Below, piece after piece: positions 1 through 7,741 of a DNA stretch of 64,000 bases (positions within the stretch are counted from its first letter, which is position 1; the number at the start of each line of letters is the position of its first letter). The notes below the pieces were generated by a model. It was not told where the DNA came from and searched no databases. It worked only from the letters and a program-made list of their open reading frames with translations. Position numbers and translations under genes: made by a program. The stretch comes from an uncultured Prevotella sp. (GTDB lineage Bacteria > Bacteroidota > Bacteroidia > Bacteroidales > Bacteroidaceae), in contig CALUGQ010000007.1 in assembly GCA_944320235.1 (NCBI GenBank), positions 1 through 64,000 on the forward strand, in the 5' to 3' direction.

Positions 1-73
1 TCGGAACAGGCCGTTTGGCGTTGCCGCGGAGCCACGCGTGGCCTCCCGCGCGTGGTTTTGTAAACTATTCCCC
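1..73. repeat. Phased GGCC palindrome element A (partial, cut by window edge)
   Basis: The window opens inside a member of the dispersed element family. One GGCC-centred unit is visible (GGAACAGGCCGTTTGGCG, core at 9-12). The bracket motif GTAAACTATTCCCC lies at 60-73; on the minus strand it reads GGGGAATAGTTTAC, and its TAG is the stop codon of ispG. Other units must lie left of the window. Confidence 0.7.
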
Positions 74-1978
74 GGGCCGTGCTGCCGGCCCGTCGGCCAG
101 CCGGTCGGCTTCGATGAGGGCGAGCAGCCGCTTGACGGCCTCCCCCTCGGGTATGTTCTTGGCCACGCATTCCTTGCGCCGGTAGAGCGATATCTTGCCC
201 CGGCCGGCCCCCACGTAGCCGTAGTCGGCATCGGCCATCTCGCCCGGGCCGTTCACGATGCAGCCCATGATGCCTATCTTCAGCCCCGTCATCGAGGCCG
301 TGGCCTCCTTGATGCGGGCTATGGTGGAGCGCAGGTCGTAGAGCGTGCGGCCGCAGCCCGGGCAGCTGATGTACTCGGTCTTGGTCATGCGCAGCCGCGC
401 CGCCTGCAGTATGGCGAAGGCCGTGGCCTCGACGCAGGCCGCGGGCAGCGTGCCGTCGTTCATCAGCCAGAGGCCGTCGCAGAGTCCGTCCATCATCAGC
501 GCGCCCATGTCGGCGGCGGCCTCTATCTGGAAGTCGCCCTTCTCCTCGGCCGAGTGGCGGTACATCTGGCAGAACACGACGGGGTTCTGCACCCCCGCGA
601 GCATCATCTCGTGCACCAGGGCGCGCTGCTGGCCGAGGCGGTTGGCGTGGTTGGCCATGCAGACCACCACCACCTCGGGGTGGGCCTTGAGGCAGGCGGT
701 GTATTCTTCGGCCGGGACGCCATACTGCAGCACGAGGAACTTGACCCTGCCCGGCACCAGCCCGACAAACGGCATGGCCGTGTGCGGGAATATCGGAACT
801 ATGTCTGCCCCGGGATGGGCGGCACGCAGCGCGGCGCACTCGCCGAAGTCGGCCACCAGCACGGGGCGTTTGGCCTTGCCGTCGGTTCCGTTGTCGCTGT
901 CGGCGCCGGCCCAGTCGGCCCACGCCCGGCCGTCGCCTATATATATATAGTCGGCCGATGACGGCTCCGCGCCGCCCGTGTGGCTGCTCACCACCACCGG
1001 GGTGCAGTCGCCGCCCACGTTGGCCACGCGGCGCGTTGGCCTCCGCTCGGGGCGCAGCCAGTCGAAACCGGGCGCGGCCTCGGCGGGTATCGGGGCGTGG
1101 CCGGCGCGGCTTGTCACGTAGTCGACGAGGTGGCGGGCAACGGGAATCTCGGCCTCAGGCTCCTCGGAGAGCGACACTCGCACCGTGTCGCCCAGCCCGT
1201 CGGCCAGCAGCGCGCCTATGCCCACGGCGCTCTTTATGCGTCCGTCCTCGCCCTCGCCGGCCTCCGTCACGCCGAGGTGCAGCGGATAGTCCATGCCCTC
1301 GGCCTCCATCGCGCTTACGAGCAGGCGCACCGAGCGCACCATCACCACCGTGTTGCTGGCCTTGATGGATATCACCACGTCATCGAACCGCTCGCGGCGG
1401 CAGATGCGCAGGAACTCCATGCAGCTCTCGACGATGCCCTCGGGCGTGTCGCCGTAGCGCGACATGATGCGGTCGGAGAGCGAACCGTGGTTCACGCCGA
1501 TGCGCAGGGCCGTGTGGTGGGCGCGGTAGATGTCGAGAAGCGGCACGAACCGCTCCTCAATCTTGCGCAACTCGGCGGCGTACTCCTCGTCGGTGTACTC
1601 CAGCTTCTTGAACGTCCGCGCCGGGTCAACGTAGTTTCCGGGGTTGATGCGCACCTTCTCTGCATATAGCGCGGCCACTTCGGCCACCTTGGGGTTGAAG
1701 TGCACGTCGGCCACGAGCGGCACCATGCAGCCCGCCCGGCGCAGAGCGGCGTTGATGTCCCTGAGGCTCTCGGCCTCCTTCACGCCCTGGGTGGTCAGGC
1801 GGACGTACTCGCCGCCCGCGTCGGCAATGCGCTCCGCCTGTGCCACCGAGGCGGCCACGTCGTCCGTCGGGGTGGTGGTCATCGACTGCAGGCGTATCGG
1901 GTAGCCGCCGCCCAGCGGCGTGTCGCCCACATGGACCACCGATGTCTCGCGGCGGCGGTAGTTGAACAGGTCGGTCAT
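65..1978 (-). CDS. ispG: 4-hydroxy-3-methylbut-2-enyl diphosphate synthase IspG (long form)
   Basis: 637 residues. IspG (GcpE) converts methylerythritol cyclodiphosphate to HMBPP, the penultimate step of the MEP isoprenoid pathway, using a [4Fe-4S] cluster. The N-terminal part is the TIM-barrel domain (IRLQSMTTTPTDD near residue 28). The C-terminal cluster domain has CPGC near 539-542 and GCIVNGPGE near 572-580. Typical proteobacterial IspG is about 370 residues; the extra ~250 residues in the middle match the long architecture of Bacteroidota, Chlamydiae and plastids. The start abuts the purE stop with no gap, so the two genes are co-transcribed and probably coupled. The gene ends inside the bracket motif of repeat element A. 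Confidence 0.97.
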   Translation of the reverse strand: MTDLFNYRRRETSVVHVGDTPLGGGYPIRLQSMTTTPTDDVAASVAQAERIADAGGEYVRLTTQGVKEAESLRDINAALRRAGCMVPLVADVHFNPKVAEVAALYAEKVRINPGNYVDPARTFKKLEYTDEEYAAELRKIEERFVPLLDIYRAHHTALRIGVNHGSLSDRIMSRYGDTPEGIVESCMEFLRICRRERFDDVVISIKASNTVVMVRSVRLLVSAMEAEGMDYPLHLGVTEAGEGEDGRIKSAVGIGALLADGLGDTVRVSLSEEPEAEIPVARHLVDYVTSRAGHAPIPAEAAPGFDWLRPERRPTRRVANVGGDCTPVVVSSHTGGAEPSSADYIYIGDGRAWADWAGADSDNGTDGKAKRPVLVADFGECAALRAAHPGADIVPIFPHTAMPFVGLVPGRVKFLVLQYGVPAEEYTACLKAHPEVVVVCMANHANRLGQQRALVHEMMLAGVQNPVVFCQMYRHSAEEKGDFQIEAAADMGALMMDGLCDGLWLMNDGTLPAACVEATAFAILQAARLRMTKTEYISCPGCGRTLYDLRSTIARIKEATASMTGLKIGIMGCIVNGPGEMADADYGYVGAGRGKISLYRRKECVAKNIPEGEAVKRLLALIEADRLADGPAARPGE

Positions 1979-2485
1979 TCAGTTCACCTTGTACTGGTAC
2001 TTCACTTCGGCCAGGTCCTTGTTGGCCTTCTCTATCTTGGCCTTCAGGCCGTCCTTGTAGGCTGACAGGCGTTCGGCCAGCGCGCCGTCGGCGAGCGAGA
2101 GCATCTCGACTGCGAGGATGGCGGCGTTCTGCGCGCCGTTGACGCCGACGGTGGCCACGGGGATTCCCGGCGGCATCTGTATGATGCTGAGCATCGCGTC
2201 GAGCCCGTCGAGCATCCCCTTGATGGGCACCCCGATGACGGGGAGCGTCGTCGAGGCGGCTATCACGCCCGGAAGCGCGGCGGCCATGCCAGCCCCTGCT
2301 ATTATGACCTTGACGCCGCGGGCCTTGGCTCCGCGCGCAAATGCCTCCACGGCATCGGGGGTGCGGTGGGCCGAGAGGGCGTTGACTTCAAACGGCACCT
2401 GCAGCTCGTCGAGCAGCTTGCAGGCTTTCTCCATTACGGGCAGGTCGCTTGTGCTGCCCATGATTATGCTTACCAATGCGTCCAT
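1979..2485 (-). CDS. purE: N5-carboxyaminoimidazole ribonucleotide mutase PurE
   Basis: 168 residues, class I PurE size. The enzyme moves the carboxyl group of N5-CAIR to C4, giving CAIR in de novo purine synthesis. Visible motifs are GSTSDLP (10-16), the SAHRTP loop (39-44) with the catalytic His, and GAGMAAALPGVIA (63-75). It lies directly upstream of ispG on the same strand with zero spacing. Upstream, 106 bases containing a heptad repeat separate it from the PAP2-like gene, so it may be read from the rpoN promoter or from its own weak promoter; no clear TAnnTTTG is visible just ahead of it. Confidence 0.96.
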   Translation of the reverse strand: MDALVSIIMGSTSDLPVMEKACKLLDELQVPFEVNALSAHRTPDAVEAFARGAKARGVKVIIAGAGMAAALPGVIAASTTLPVIGVPIKGMLDGLDAMLSIIQMPPGIPVATVGVNGAQNAAILAVEMLSLADGALAERLSAYKDGLKAKIEKANKDLAEVKYQYKVN

Positions 2486-2487
2486 AA

Positions 2488-2525
2488 GTTGAATTTTGAG
2501 TTACGAATTACGAATTTTGAGTTGT
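2488..2525. repeat. AT-rich heptad repeat (GAATTTT/GAGTTAC type)
   Basis: Five consecutive 7-bp units (GAATTTT, GAGTTAC, GAATTAC, GAATTTT, GAGTTG) sit directly upstream of purE in the purE/PAP2 gap. Similar heptads occur at other gene ends in the window. Confidence 0.75.
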
Positions 2526-2591
2526 CGCCTGCGGCGGTTAAGAGTCTTGGGTTGCTGGCCTTGCGCCTTGCCCGGCGCTCCCCTCCCTCCG

Positions 2592-3209
2592 TCACAGGAA
2601 GAGTATGCCTACGACGGCGCAGGCGAAGCCCACCCAGAAGCCCGCCACGACCTGCGAGAGCGAGTGCTGGCGCAGTATCATGCGGCTCGTGCCGAGCAGT
2701 CCGGCGAGCAGGAACACGGCCGAGAGCCACCATACGGGGTTGAAGCTGAATATCTCGGCGAAGGCCGCGAGCGCCCCTGCCACGCCCCCGATGGCCGCCG
2801 TGTGGGTGCTTATCTTCCACCATGCGTTGATTACGGCGCACGTTATCTGCACCAGCAGCGCGGCTATGAGTATGCCGCCCATGAAGCGCGGTATGTGCAT
2901 GCGCTCCATGAGGTAGACGCAGGCGAAGTAGCAGGCTATCGAGATGACGTATGGCACCATGCGGCGCTCCTTGCGCCCCAGCTCTACGGGCGTCCAGCCG
3001 TGGTACCGCCTGTACGAGTGTATGAGCAGCGATGGGGCGAGCACGGTGAAGAGGTATACGAGTGCGATGACCGTTGCCTTGTATGCGAAGGGCAGCAGGC
3101 TGAGGTAACTGAACACGAAGAGGGCCGTTAGGCCCACCACGGGCAGGTAGAACGGGGTGAAGATGAGGCTCAGCACCCTCGCGGCCAGTATGAGGTTGCG
3201 GTGTTTCAT
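2592..3209 (-). CDS. PAP2-superfamily-like integral membrane protein
   Basis: 205 residues starting MKHRNLIL; the ATG overlaps the rpoN stop by four bases (ATGA), which fixes the start. Several hydrophobic membrane segments span the protein. PAP2-type signature blocks are present but degenerate: GRKERRMVP (near K...RxP), WKISTHTAAIGG in place of PSGH, and SRMILRQHSLSQV resembling SRxxxxxH. Family members are membrane phosphatases acting on lipid phosphates such as undecaprenyl pyrophosphate or phosphatidylglycerol phosphate. Because the active-site blocks diverge, the substrate and even catalysis are uncertain. Translational coupling to rpoN is a local arrangement and does not reveal function. 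Confidence 0.8.
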   Translation of the reverse strand: MKHRNLILAARVLSLIFTPFYLPVVGLTALFVFSYLSLLPFAYKATVIALVYLFTVLAPSLLIHSYRRYHGWTPVELGRKERRMVPYVISIACYFACVYLMERMHIPRFMGGILIAALLVQITCAVINAWWKISTHTAAIGGVAGALAAFAEIFSFNPVWWLSAVFLLAGLLGTSRMILRQHSLSQVVAGFWVGFACAVVGILFL

Positions 3210-4717
3210 CGGCGCAGTCGTGCTATGGGTATGCCCAGTTGCTCGCGGTACTTGGCCACGGTGCGCCGGGCTATGGGGAAGCCCTGCGCGGCCAGGGCGT
3301 CTTTCAGGGCGTCGTCGCTGAGCGGTCGCTGCTTGTCTTCGGCCTCCACGATGTCGCGCAGCGCGGCCTTTATGCGGCGTGTTGACAGCTCCTCGCCGCT
3401 CTCGGTGACGAGGCTGTCGCTGAAGAAGTGGCGCAGTGGGAACGTGCCCCAGCGTGTCTGTGCGTACTTGCTGCCCGTGACGCGCGACACAGTCGATATG
3501 TCGAGGCCCGTCTTTTCGGCTATGTCTTTCAGTATCATGGGGCGGAGCGATGCCTCGTCGCCGTCTTCGAAGAAGCGGTGCTGCCAGTTTATGATGGCCT
3601 GCATGGTCATGGTGAGCGTGCGCCGGCGCACCTTTATGGCTTCGATGAAGCCCTGCGCGGCCTCCACTTTCTTCTTCGTGTAGAGCAGTGCCTCCTTCAT
3701 CTGGCGGCTCATGGAGCCGCTGTCCTCGCGGTATTGGCGCATTGTGTCCACGAACGACTGCGACACGCGCAGCTCGGGCACGTCGCCCGTGTTGAGCGTG
3801 AAGGTCACGGTGCCGTCGTCTTGCGTGTCTACGATGAAGTCGGGCGTTATCTGGTGCACGCTGCGGCCCACGGCTTCGCCCATCGATGCGCCCGGCTTGG
3901 GGTTGAGCTTGCGCAGCTCGCGCAGCAGCTCGGCGGCCCGTCTGTCGTCGAGCGAGAGCGCGGCGCGTATCTTGTCCCAGTGCTTCTTGGTGAAGTAGCC
4001 GAACATGTGGGCCACCACGCGGCGCATCATCTCCGTCATGGGCGACGGCTCTCGGCGGTCTATCTGCAGCAGCAGGCACTCCTGCAGGTTGCGTGCGCCG
4101 ATGCCGGGCGGGTCGAACTGCTGCAGGCGCGCCAGCACCCCGTCAACCTCTTCGGCCGTGGTGTCGGTGCCGTGGTATATGGCCAGCTCGTCGGCAATGG
4201 CGTCTGTCGACTTGCGCAGCAGCCCGTCGTCGTCGAGCGAGCCTATGATGTATTCCATTATCGTGCGCTGGCGCGGGGTCAGTTCGGTCTCGCCCATTTG
4301 CTCTTTCAGCTGGTCGTAGAAGGTGGCCGTGTCGCCGTACACTATCTCCTCGCGCTCCTCGGCGGCGGCCTGCCCGCCGTGGTACACGGGCAGCTCGCCG
4401 TCGTCGCGGCCTATGCTGGCCAGGGCCTCGTCGAGGGCCGACTGCCGTTCTTCGCGCTCGCGCACGGTGGCGTAGTCCTCTTCAGCCTGGCCGTCGTCCT
4501 GGCTTTGGTCGGCCGGCTGGCCGTCGTCGCCCGCAGGCTCGCCCTGTGGCTCGGCTTCGAGCGCGGGGTTGTCGTCCATCTCGGTGTTGATTCGCTCCAG
4601 GAGCTGGTTTATGGGCAGCTCCACAAGGTGCGACTGCAGCATCTGCTGCTGCGTTATGGCCTGCGTTTGCTTCAGTGCCTGTTCCTGTTTCTGTACCTGG
4701 ACTTGACTTTGAGCCAT
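3206..4717 (-). CDS. rpoN: RNA polymerase sigma-54 factor RpoN
   Basis: 503 residues from MAQSQVQVQ. Sigma-54 directs RNA polymerase to -24/-12 promoters and needs AAA+ activators. Region I is Gln/Leu-rich (QMLQSHLVELPINQLLERI). An acidic linker (DDGQPADQSQDDGQAEEDY) follows. The core-binding and HTH regions lie centrally, and the RpoN box ARRTVAKYRE is near 483-492 at the C-terminus. An in-frame extension upstream to 4849 exists but covers the promoter and is not protein-like, so the ATG at 4717 is preferred. A TTTG-N19-TAACTTTG promoter lies about 100 bases upstream. No sigma-54 activator is encoded in the window. Confidence 0.96.
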   Translation of the reverse strand: MAQSQVQVQKQEQALKQTQAITQQQMLQSHLVELPINQLLERINTEMDDNPALEAEPQGEPAGDDGQPADQSQDDGQAEEDYATVREREERQSALDEALASIGRDDGELPVYHGGQAAAEEREEIVYGDTATFYDQLKEQMGETELTPRQRTIMEYIIGSLDDDGLLRKSTDAIADELAIYHGTDTTAEEVDGVLARLQQFDPPGIGARNLQECLLLQIDRREPSPMTEMMRRVVAHMFGYFTKKHWDKIRAALSLDDRRAAELLRELRKLNPKPGASMGEAVGRSVHQITPDFIVDTQDDGTVTFTLNTGDVPELRVSQSFVDTMRQYREDSGSMSRQMKEALLYTKKKVEAAQGFIEAIKVRRRTLTMTMQAIINWQHRFFEDGDEASLRPMILKDIAEKTGLDISTVSRVTGSKYAQTRWGTFPLRHFFSDSLVTESGEELSTRRIKAALRDIVEAEDKQRPLSDDALKDALAAQGFPIARRTVAKYREQLGIPIARLRR

Positions 4718-4819
4718 ATATATAAGTATAGTGTTAGGTAAGCTTATCTTCTGCAAAGGCAATGCAAACGAGCGGAAAGAAAGCTTGCTTTCAATTTCCC
4801 GAGTGCAGCTTGCGTTCTG

Positions 4820-4850
4820 CAAAGTTAGTGCAAATCGCGTAAAGGGCAAA
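4820..4850 (-). promoter_or_regulatory. Bacteroidota primary-sigma promoter of rpoN
   Basis: On the minus strand TTTG (complement of 4847-4850) is followed after 19 bases by TAACTTTG (complement of 4820-4827), an exact match to the Bacteroidota -33/-7 consensus. The segment from 4815 is imperfectly repeated 66 bases closer to the gene at 4749 (both start TTCTGCAAAG), but the second copy lacks the TAnn part of the -7 box. Confidence 0.85.
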
Positions 4851-4926
4851 GGAAAACGCCATATTTATTTGCACCGTCGCAGGGCGGGCGGGGCCGTGCG
4901 CTGCCCGGCGGGTGGCTGCCATGGGC

Positions 4927-5135
4927 GCGAAAAATGTTTACCCGCAGGCTTGCGCCGCCATGCGGCCTGCCGTTCTGCGGTGCGAAACAGGCCGTTCCGC
5001 CGCCTGGCGCGGCCTGTTCCGCAGGGCAAGACGGCCTGTTTCGCGCGGCCGGCCGGGCGTAGCCCGCAAGTGGCTGGCGGCCAGCGGGTTGTGCGGTAGG
5101 CACTCGCGCAGGCGAGGTTGCTGAAGATTCTTTAC
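4927..5135 (+). repeat. Phased GGCC palindrome element B
   Basis: Complete element in the 709-base rpoN-dapF gap. Left bracket GCGAAAAATGTTTAC is at 4927-4941 and right bracket GAAGATTCTTTAC at 5123-5135, in the same orientation. Three GGCC cores lie at 4990, 5011 and 5033 (steps 21 and 22 bp), each within a dyad such as GAAACAGGCCGTTCCGC. An imperfect CTGGCGGCCAG palindrome follows near 5072. The rest of the gap holds the rpoN promoter region (4749-4850), the dapF promoter, and a plain AT-rich stretch (5200-5350) in which I see nothing else. Confidence 0.75.
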
Positions 5136-5363
5136 TTCAGGCTGCCCGCCCGCATGGCTGCGTGGCGCAGGCCCCAGGACGGTGCGTGCAGCGGTGTCAT
5201 GGTGAAAGTGTGGTTTTACGTTTTTATGGCATTTGGGCTGAAATACAGTCCTTTTGATTTCAGATTGCAATATCAAGACCCTTGAATATTACAAATTGTT
5301 GTTTTAGGCGTAAAAGTAGATTAAAAATGTGTTGCAAAGTGGGCTTTTTACTCCGAAATAAAC

Positions 5364-5371
5364 TATCTTTG
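5364..5371 (+). promoter_or_regulatory. -7 element upstream of dapF
   Basis: TATCTTTG, followed by GCACC, about 55 bases before the dapF start. No good TTTG -33 box at 19-20 bases is visible. Confidence 0.65.
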
Positions 5372-5426
5372 CACCATGCGACTGGCCGGCAGGCCGCCGC
5401 CATGACACAGAAAACGACAGGCACAG

Positions 5427-6281
5427 ATGACGAATACAGTAAGGTTTACCAAGATGCAGGGGGCGGGCAACGACTACATATACGTGGACACGCTGCTCAA
5501 CAACATCCCCGACCCGGCCTCGGCGGCCATCCGCTGGAGCGCGCCCCACACGGGCATCGGCGCCGACGGGCTGGTGCTCATAGGCCGCGCCGACGGGGCC
5601 GAGGCCGACTTCACCATGCGCATCTTCAATGCCGACGGCTCTGAGGCGCTCATGTGCGGCAACGCCGCGCGCTGCGTGGGCAAGTATCTCTACGAGAAAG
5701 GCATCACCGGCAAGACGCTGCTGCGCCTGCTCACGCCCTCGGGCGTGAAGCTGCTGCGCCTGCGCGTAGGGGCGGGCAACGTGGTAGAGTCGGTCACCGT
5801 CGATATGCTCGCCCCCGTGCTGGCCGACCCCGGCCTGCTGGCCGCCCCCGGCGGCAGCATGAGGGAGGGGCGCGTGGTGGCCGGCGGGCGCGCCTTCAGC
5901 GGCACGTTCGTAAGCATGGGCAACCCCCACTTCGTCATCTTCGCCGACAACGCCGAGGCTGTCGACGTGGCGCGCTGGGGCGCGCTCATCGAGAGGCTGC
6001 CGCTCTTCCCCTGCCGGTGCAACGTGGAGTTCGCCTCGGTGATGGCCGACGGGCTGCTCCGCGTGCGCGTGTGGGAGCGCGGCAGCGGCGTCACCATGGC
6101 CTGCGGTACGGGTGCCTGCGCCACGGCGGTGGCCGCCGTGCTCACCGGGCGCGCCCCCAGGGCAGCGCGGGTGGTCATGGACGGAGGCACGCTCGGCGTG
6201 GAGTGGTCGGCCGCCGACGGCCACGTGTACCTCTCGGGCCCTGCCGAGTTCGTCTTCGAGGGCGAGGCGCAGCTCGCCTGA
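5427..6281 (+). CDS. dapF: Diaminopimelate epimerase DapF
   Basis: 284 residues. DapF interconverts LL- and meso-diaminopimelate, giving the precursor of lysine and peptidoglycan cross-links. The two catalytic cysteines are in CGNAARC (Cys77) and CGTGACATA (Cys226). The N-terminal FTKMQGAGNDYIYVD is the family signature. It is followed after 57 bases by dapL, so two consecutive DAP-branch steps are encoded together. Start chosen at MTNTVRFTKM, which matches family length. Confidence 0.97.
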   Translation: MTNTVRFTKMQGAGNDYIYVDTLLNNIPDPASAAIRWSAPHTGIGADGLVLIGRADGAEADFTMRIFNADGSEALMCGNAARCVGKYLYEKGITGKTLLRLLTPSGVKLLRLRVGAGNVVESVTVDMLAPVLADPGLLAAPGGSMREGRVVAGGRAFSGTFVSMGNPHFVIFADNAEAVDVARWGALIERLPLFPCRCNVEFASVMADGLLRVRVWERGSGVTMACGTGACATAVAAVLTGRAPRAARVVMDGGTLGVEWSAADGHVYLSGPAEFVFEGEAQLA

Positions 6282-6338
6282 GAGGCGCCGGCCAGGCACC
6301 GCAACACACTTACAGCAACTACAAAAACATATGACGAC

Positions 6339-7568
6339 ATGGCATTAGTCAACGAACACTTCCTCAAACTGCCCGGCAACTACCTCTTTGCCGACATAGC
6401 CAAGAAGGTGAACGCATTCAAGGTGCAGCACCCGGGCGAAGACATCATATCGCTGGGCATAGGCGACGTGACGCGCCCACTGCCCCCGGCGGTGGTCAGC
6501 GCCATACACAAGGCAGCCGACGAAATGGCCACCGAGGCCGGGTTCCGGGGCTACGGGCCGGAGCAGGGCTACGGTTTCCTGCGCGAGGCCATAGTGAAAA
6601 ACGACTTCCTGCCGCGCGGGGTGCACCTCGACCCGTCGGAGATCTTCGTCAACGACGGGGCGAAGAGCGACACGGGGAACATACAAGAGCTGGTGCGCTG
6701 GGACAACAGCATCGGCGTGACCGACCCGGCCTACCCCGTGTACATAGACTCTAACGCCATGATAGGGCGCGCCGGCGTGGTGGAAGACGGCCGCTGGAGC
6801 AACGTCGTCTACCTGCCCTGCACGGCCGGCAACGGCTTCGTGCCGCAGCTGCCCGACCGCCGCGTGGACATAATATACCTCTGCTACCCCAACAACCCCA
6901 CCGGCACCGTCATCACGAAGGACGAGCTGCGCCGCTGGGTCAACTTCGCCCTGCGCAACGATACGCTCATCTTCTACGACGCAGCCTACGAGGCTTACAT
7001 ACAGAACCCCGACATACCGCACTCCATCTACGAGATAAGGGGGGCGCGGCGCGTGGCGATAGAGTTCCACAGCTACTCGAAGACGGCCGGCTTCACGGGC
7101 CTGCGCTGCGGCTACACCGTGGTGCCAAAGGAGGTGACGGCGGCCACGCTGACAGGCGAGCGCATACCCCTGCACACGCTGTGGCAGCGCCGCCAGTCGA
7201 CAAAGTTCAACGGGGTGAGCTACATAAGCCAGCGGGCCGCCGAGGCAACCTACTCGCCCGAGGGCCGGGAGCAGGTGAGGCAGGCCGTGGGTTACTACAT
7301 GGAGAACGCCCGGATCATGCGCGAGCAGCTCACGAGGCTGGGCCTCTCGGTCTTCGGGGGCGAGGATGCGCCCTACCTGTGGGTGCAGACCCCGGGCGGC
7401 GAGAGCAGCTGGCGGTTCTTCGAGCAGATGCTCTACAACGCCCATGTCGTGTGTACTCCCGGCGTGGGGTTCGGCCCGAGCGGCGAGGGTTACGTGCGTT
7501 TCACGTCGTTCGGCAGCCGCGAGGACTGCCAGGAGGCCCTCGGCCGCCTGGCGCGCTGGATAGGGTGA
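6339..7568 (+). CDS. dapL: LL-diaminopimelate aminotransferase DapL
   Basis: 409 residues, fold-type I PLP aminotransferase. DapL converts tetrahydrodipicolinate directly to LL-DAP with glutamate as amino donor, bypassing the acylated intermediates. The PLP lysine is Lys248 in SYSKTAGFTGLRCGY; CYPNNPTGT near 182-190 and GIGDVTRPLPP near 41-50 are typical of the family. Location after dapF supports the assignment over a generic aminotransferase. Several heptad repeats and about 170 bases separate it from glnN. Confidence 0.96.
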   Translation: MALVNEHFLKLPGNYLFADIAKKVNAFKVQHPGEDIISLGIGDVTRPLPPAVVSAIHKAADEMATEAGFRGYGPEQGYGFLREAIVKNDFLPRGVHLDPSEIFVNDGAKSDTGNIQELVRWDNSIGVTDPAYPVYIDSNAMIGRAGVVEDGRWSNVVYLPCTAGNGFVPQLPDRRVDIIYLCYPNNPTGTVITKDELRRWVNFALRNDTLIFYDAAYEAYIQNPDIPHSIYEIRGARRVAIEFHSYSKTAGFTGLRCGYTVVPKEVTAATLTGERIPLHTLWQRRQSTKFNGVSYISQRAAEATYSPEGREQVRQAVGYYMENARIMREQLTRLGLSVFGGEDAPYLWVQTPGGESSWRFFEQMLYNAHVVCTPGVGFGPSGEGYVRFTSFGSREDCQEALGRLARWIG

Positions 7569-7669
7569 GAGTTTTGAATTTTGAGTTTTGAATTATGAGT
7601 TGGGCTGCGCCGTCGTGCGTGGCAGGCTCATTGGAGTTTTGAGTTTTGAATTTTGAGTTTTGAGTTGGG
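7568..7669. repeat. Two GAGTTTT/GAATTTT heptad repeat blocks
   Basis: Blocks at 7568-7602 and 7634-7669 each hold about five 7-bp units (GAGTTTT or GAATTTT) and both run into the same tail GAGTTGGGCTGCGCC. This looks like a duplicated repeat module in the dapL-glnN gap. Confidence 0.8.
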
Positions 7670-7741
7670 CTGCGCCCATGTCGGCCAGGCCCTGTGGCAT
7701 TGTTGACAGTCAAGGACCAACAAACTAAACTTACATATATC

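Noticed and set aside
958..1365. 135-codon Arg/Pro-rich plus frame within ispG
   Set aside because: Antisense to conserved ispG sequence; composition of a GC-rich shadow frame.
2592..4079. 495-codon minus frame extending the PAP2-like gene into rpoN
   Set aside because: Only the last 205 codons resemble a protein; the extension is Arg/His-rich and overlaps rpoN out of frame. True start is the ATGA overlap at 3209.
3428..4741. 437-codon open frame on plus opposite rpoN
   Set aside because: Antisense to a clearly recognised sigma-54 gene; composition (Leu/Val/His/Ala) is typical of shadow frames.
4976..5050. Possible CRISPR array in GGCC repeat clusters
   Set aside because: Units are only ~15-19 bp, spaced 21-23 bp centre to centre with no unique 30-bp spacers, and no cas genes are present.
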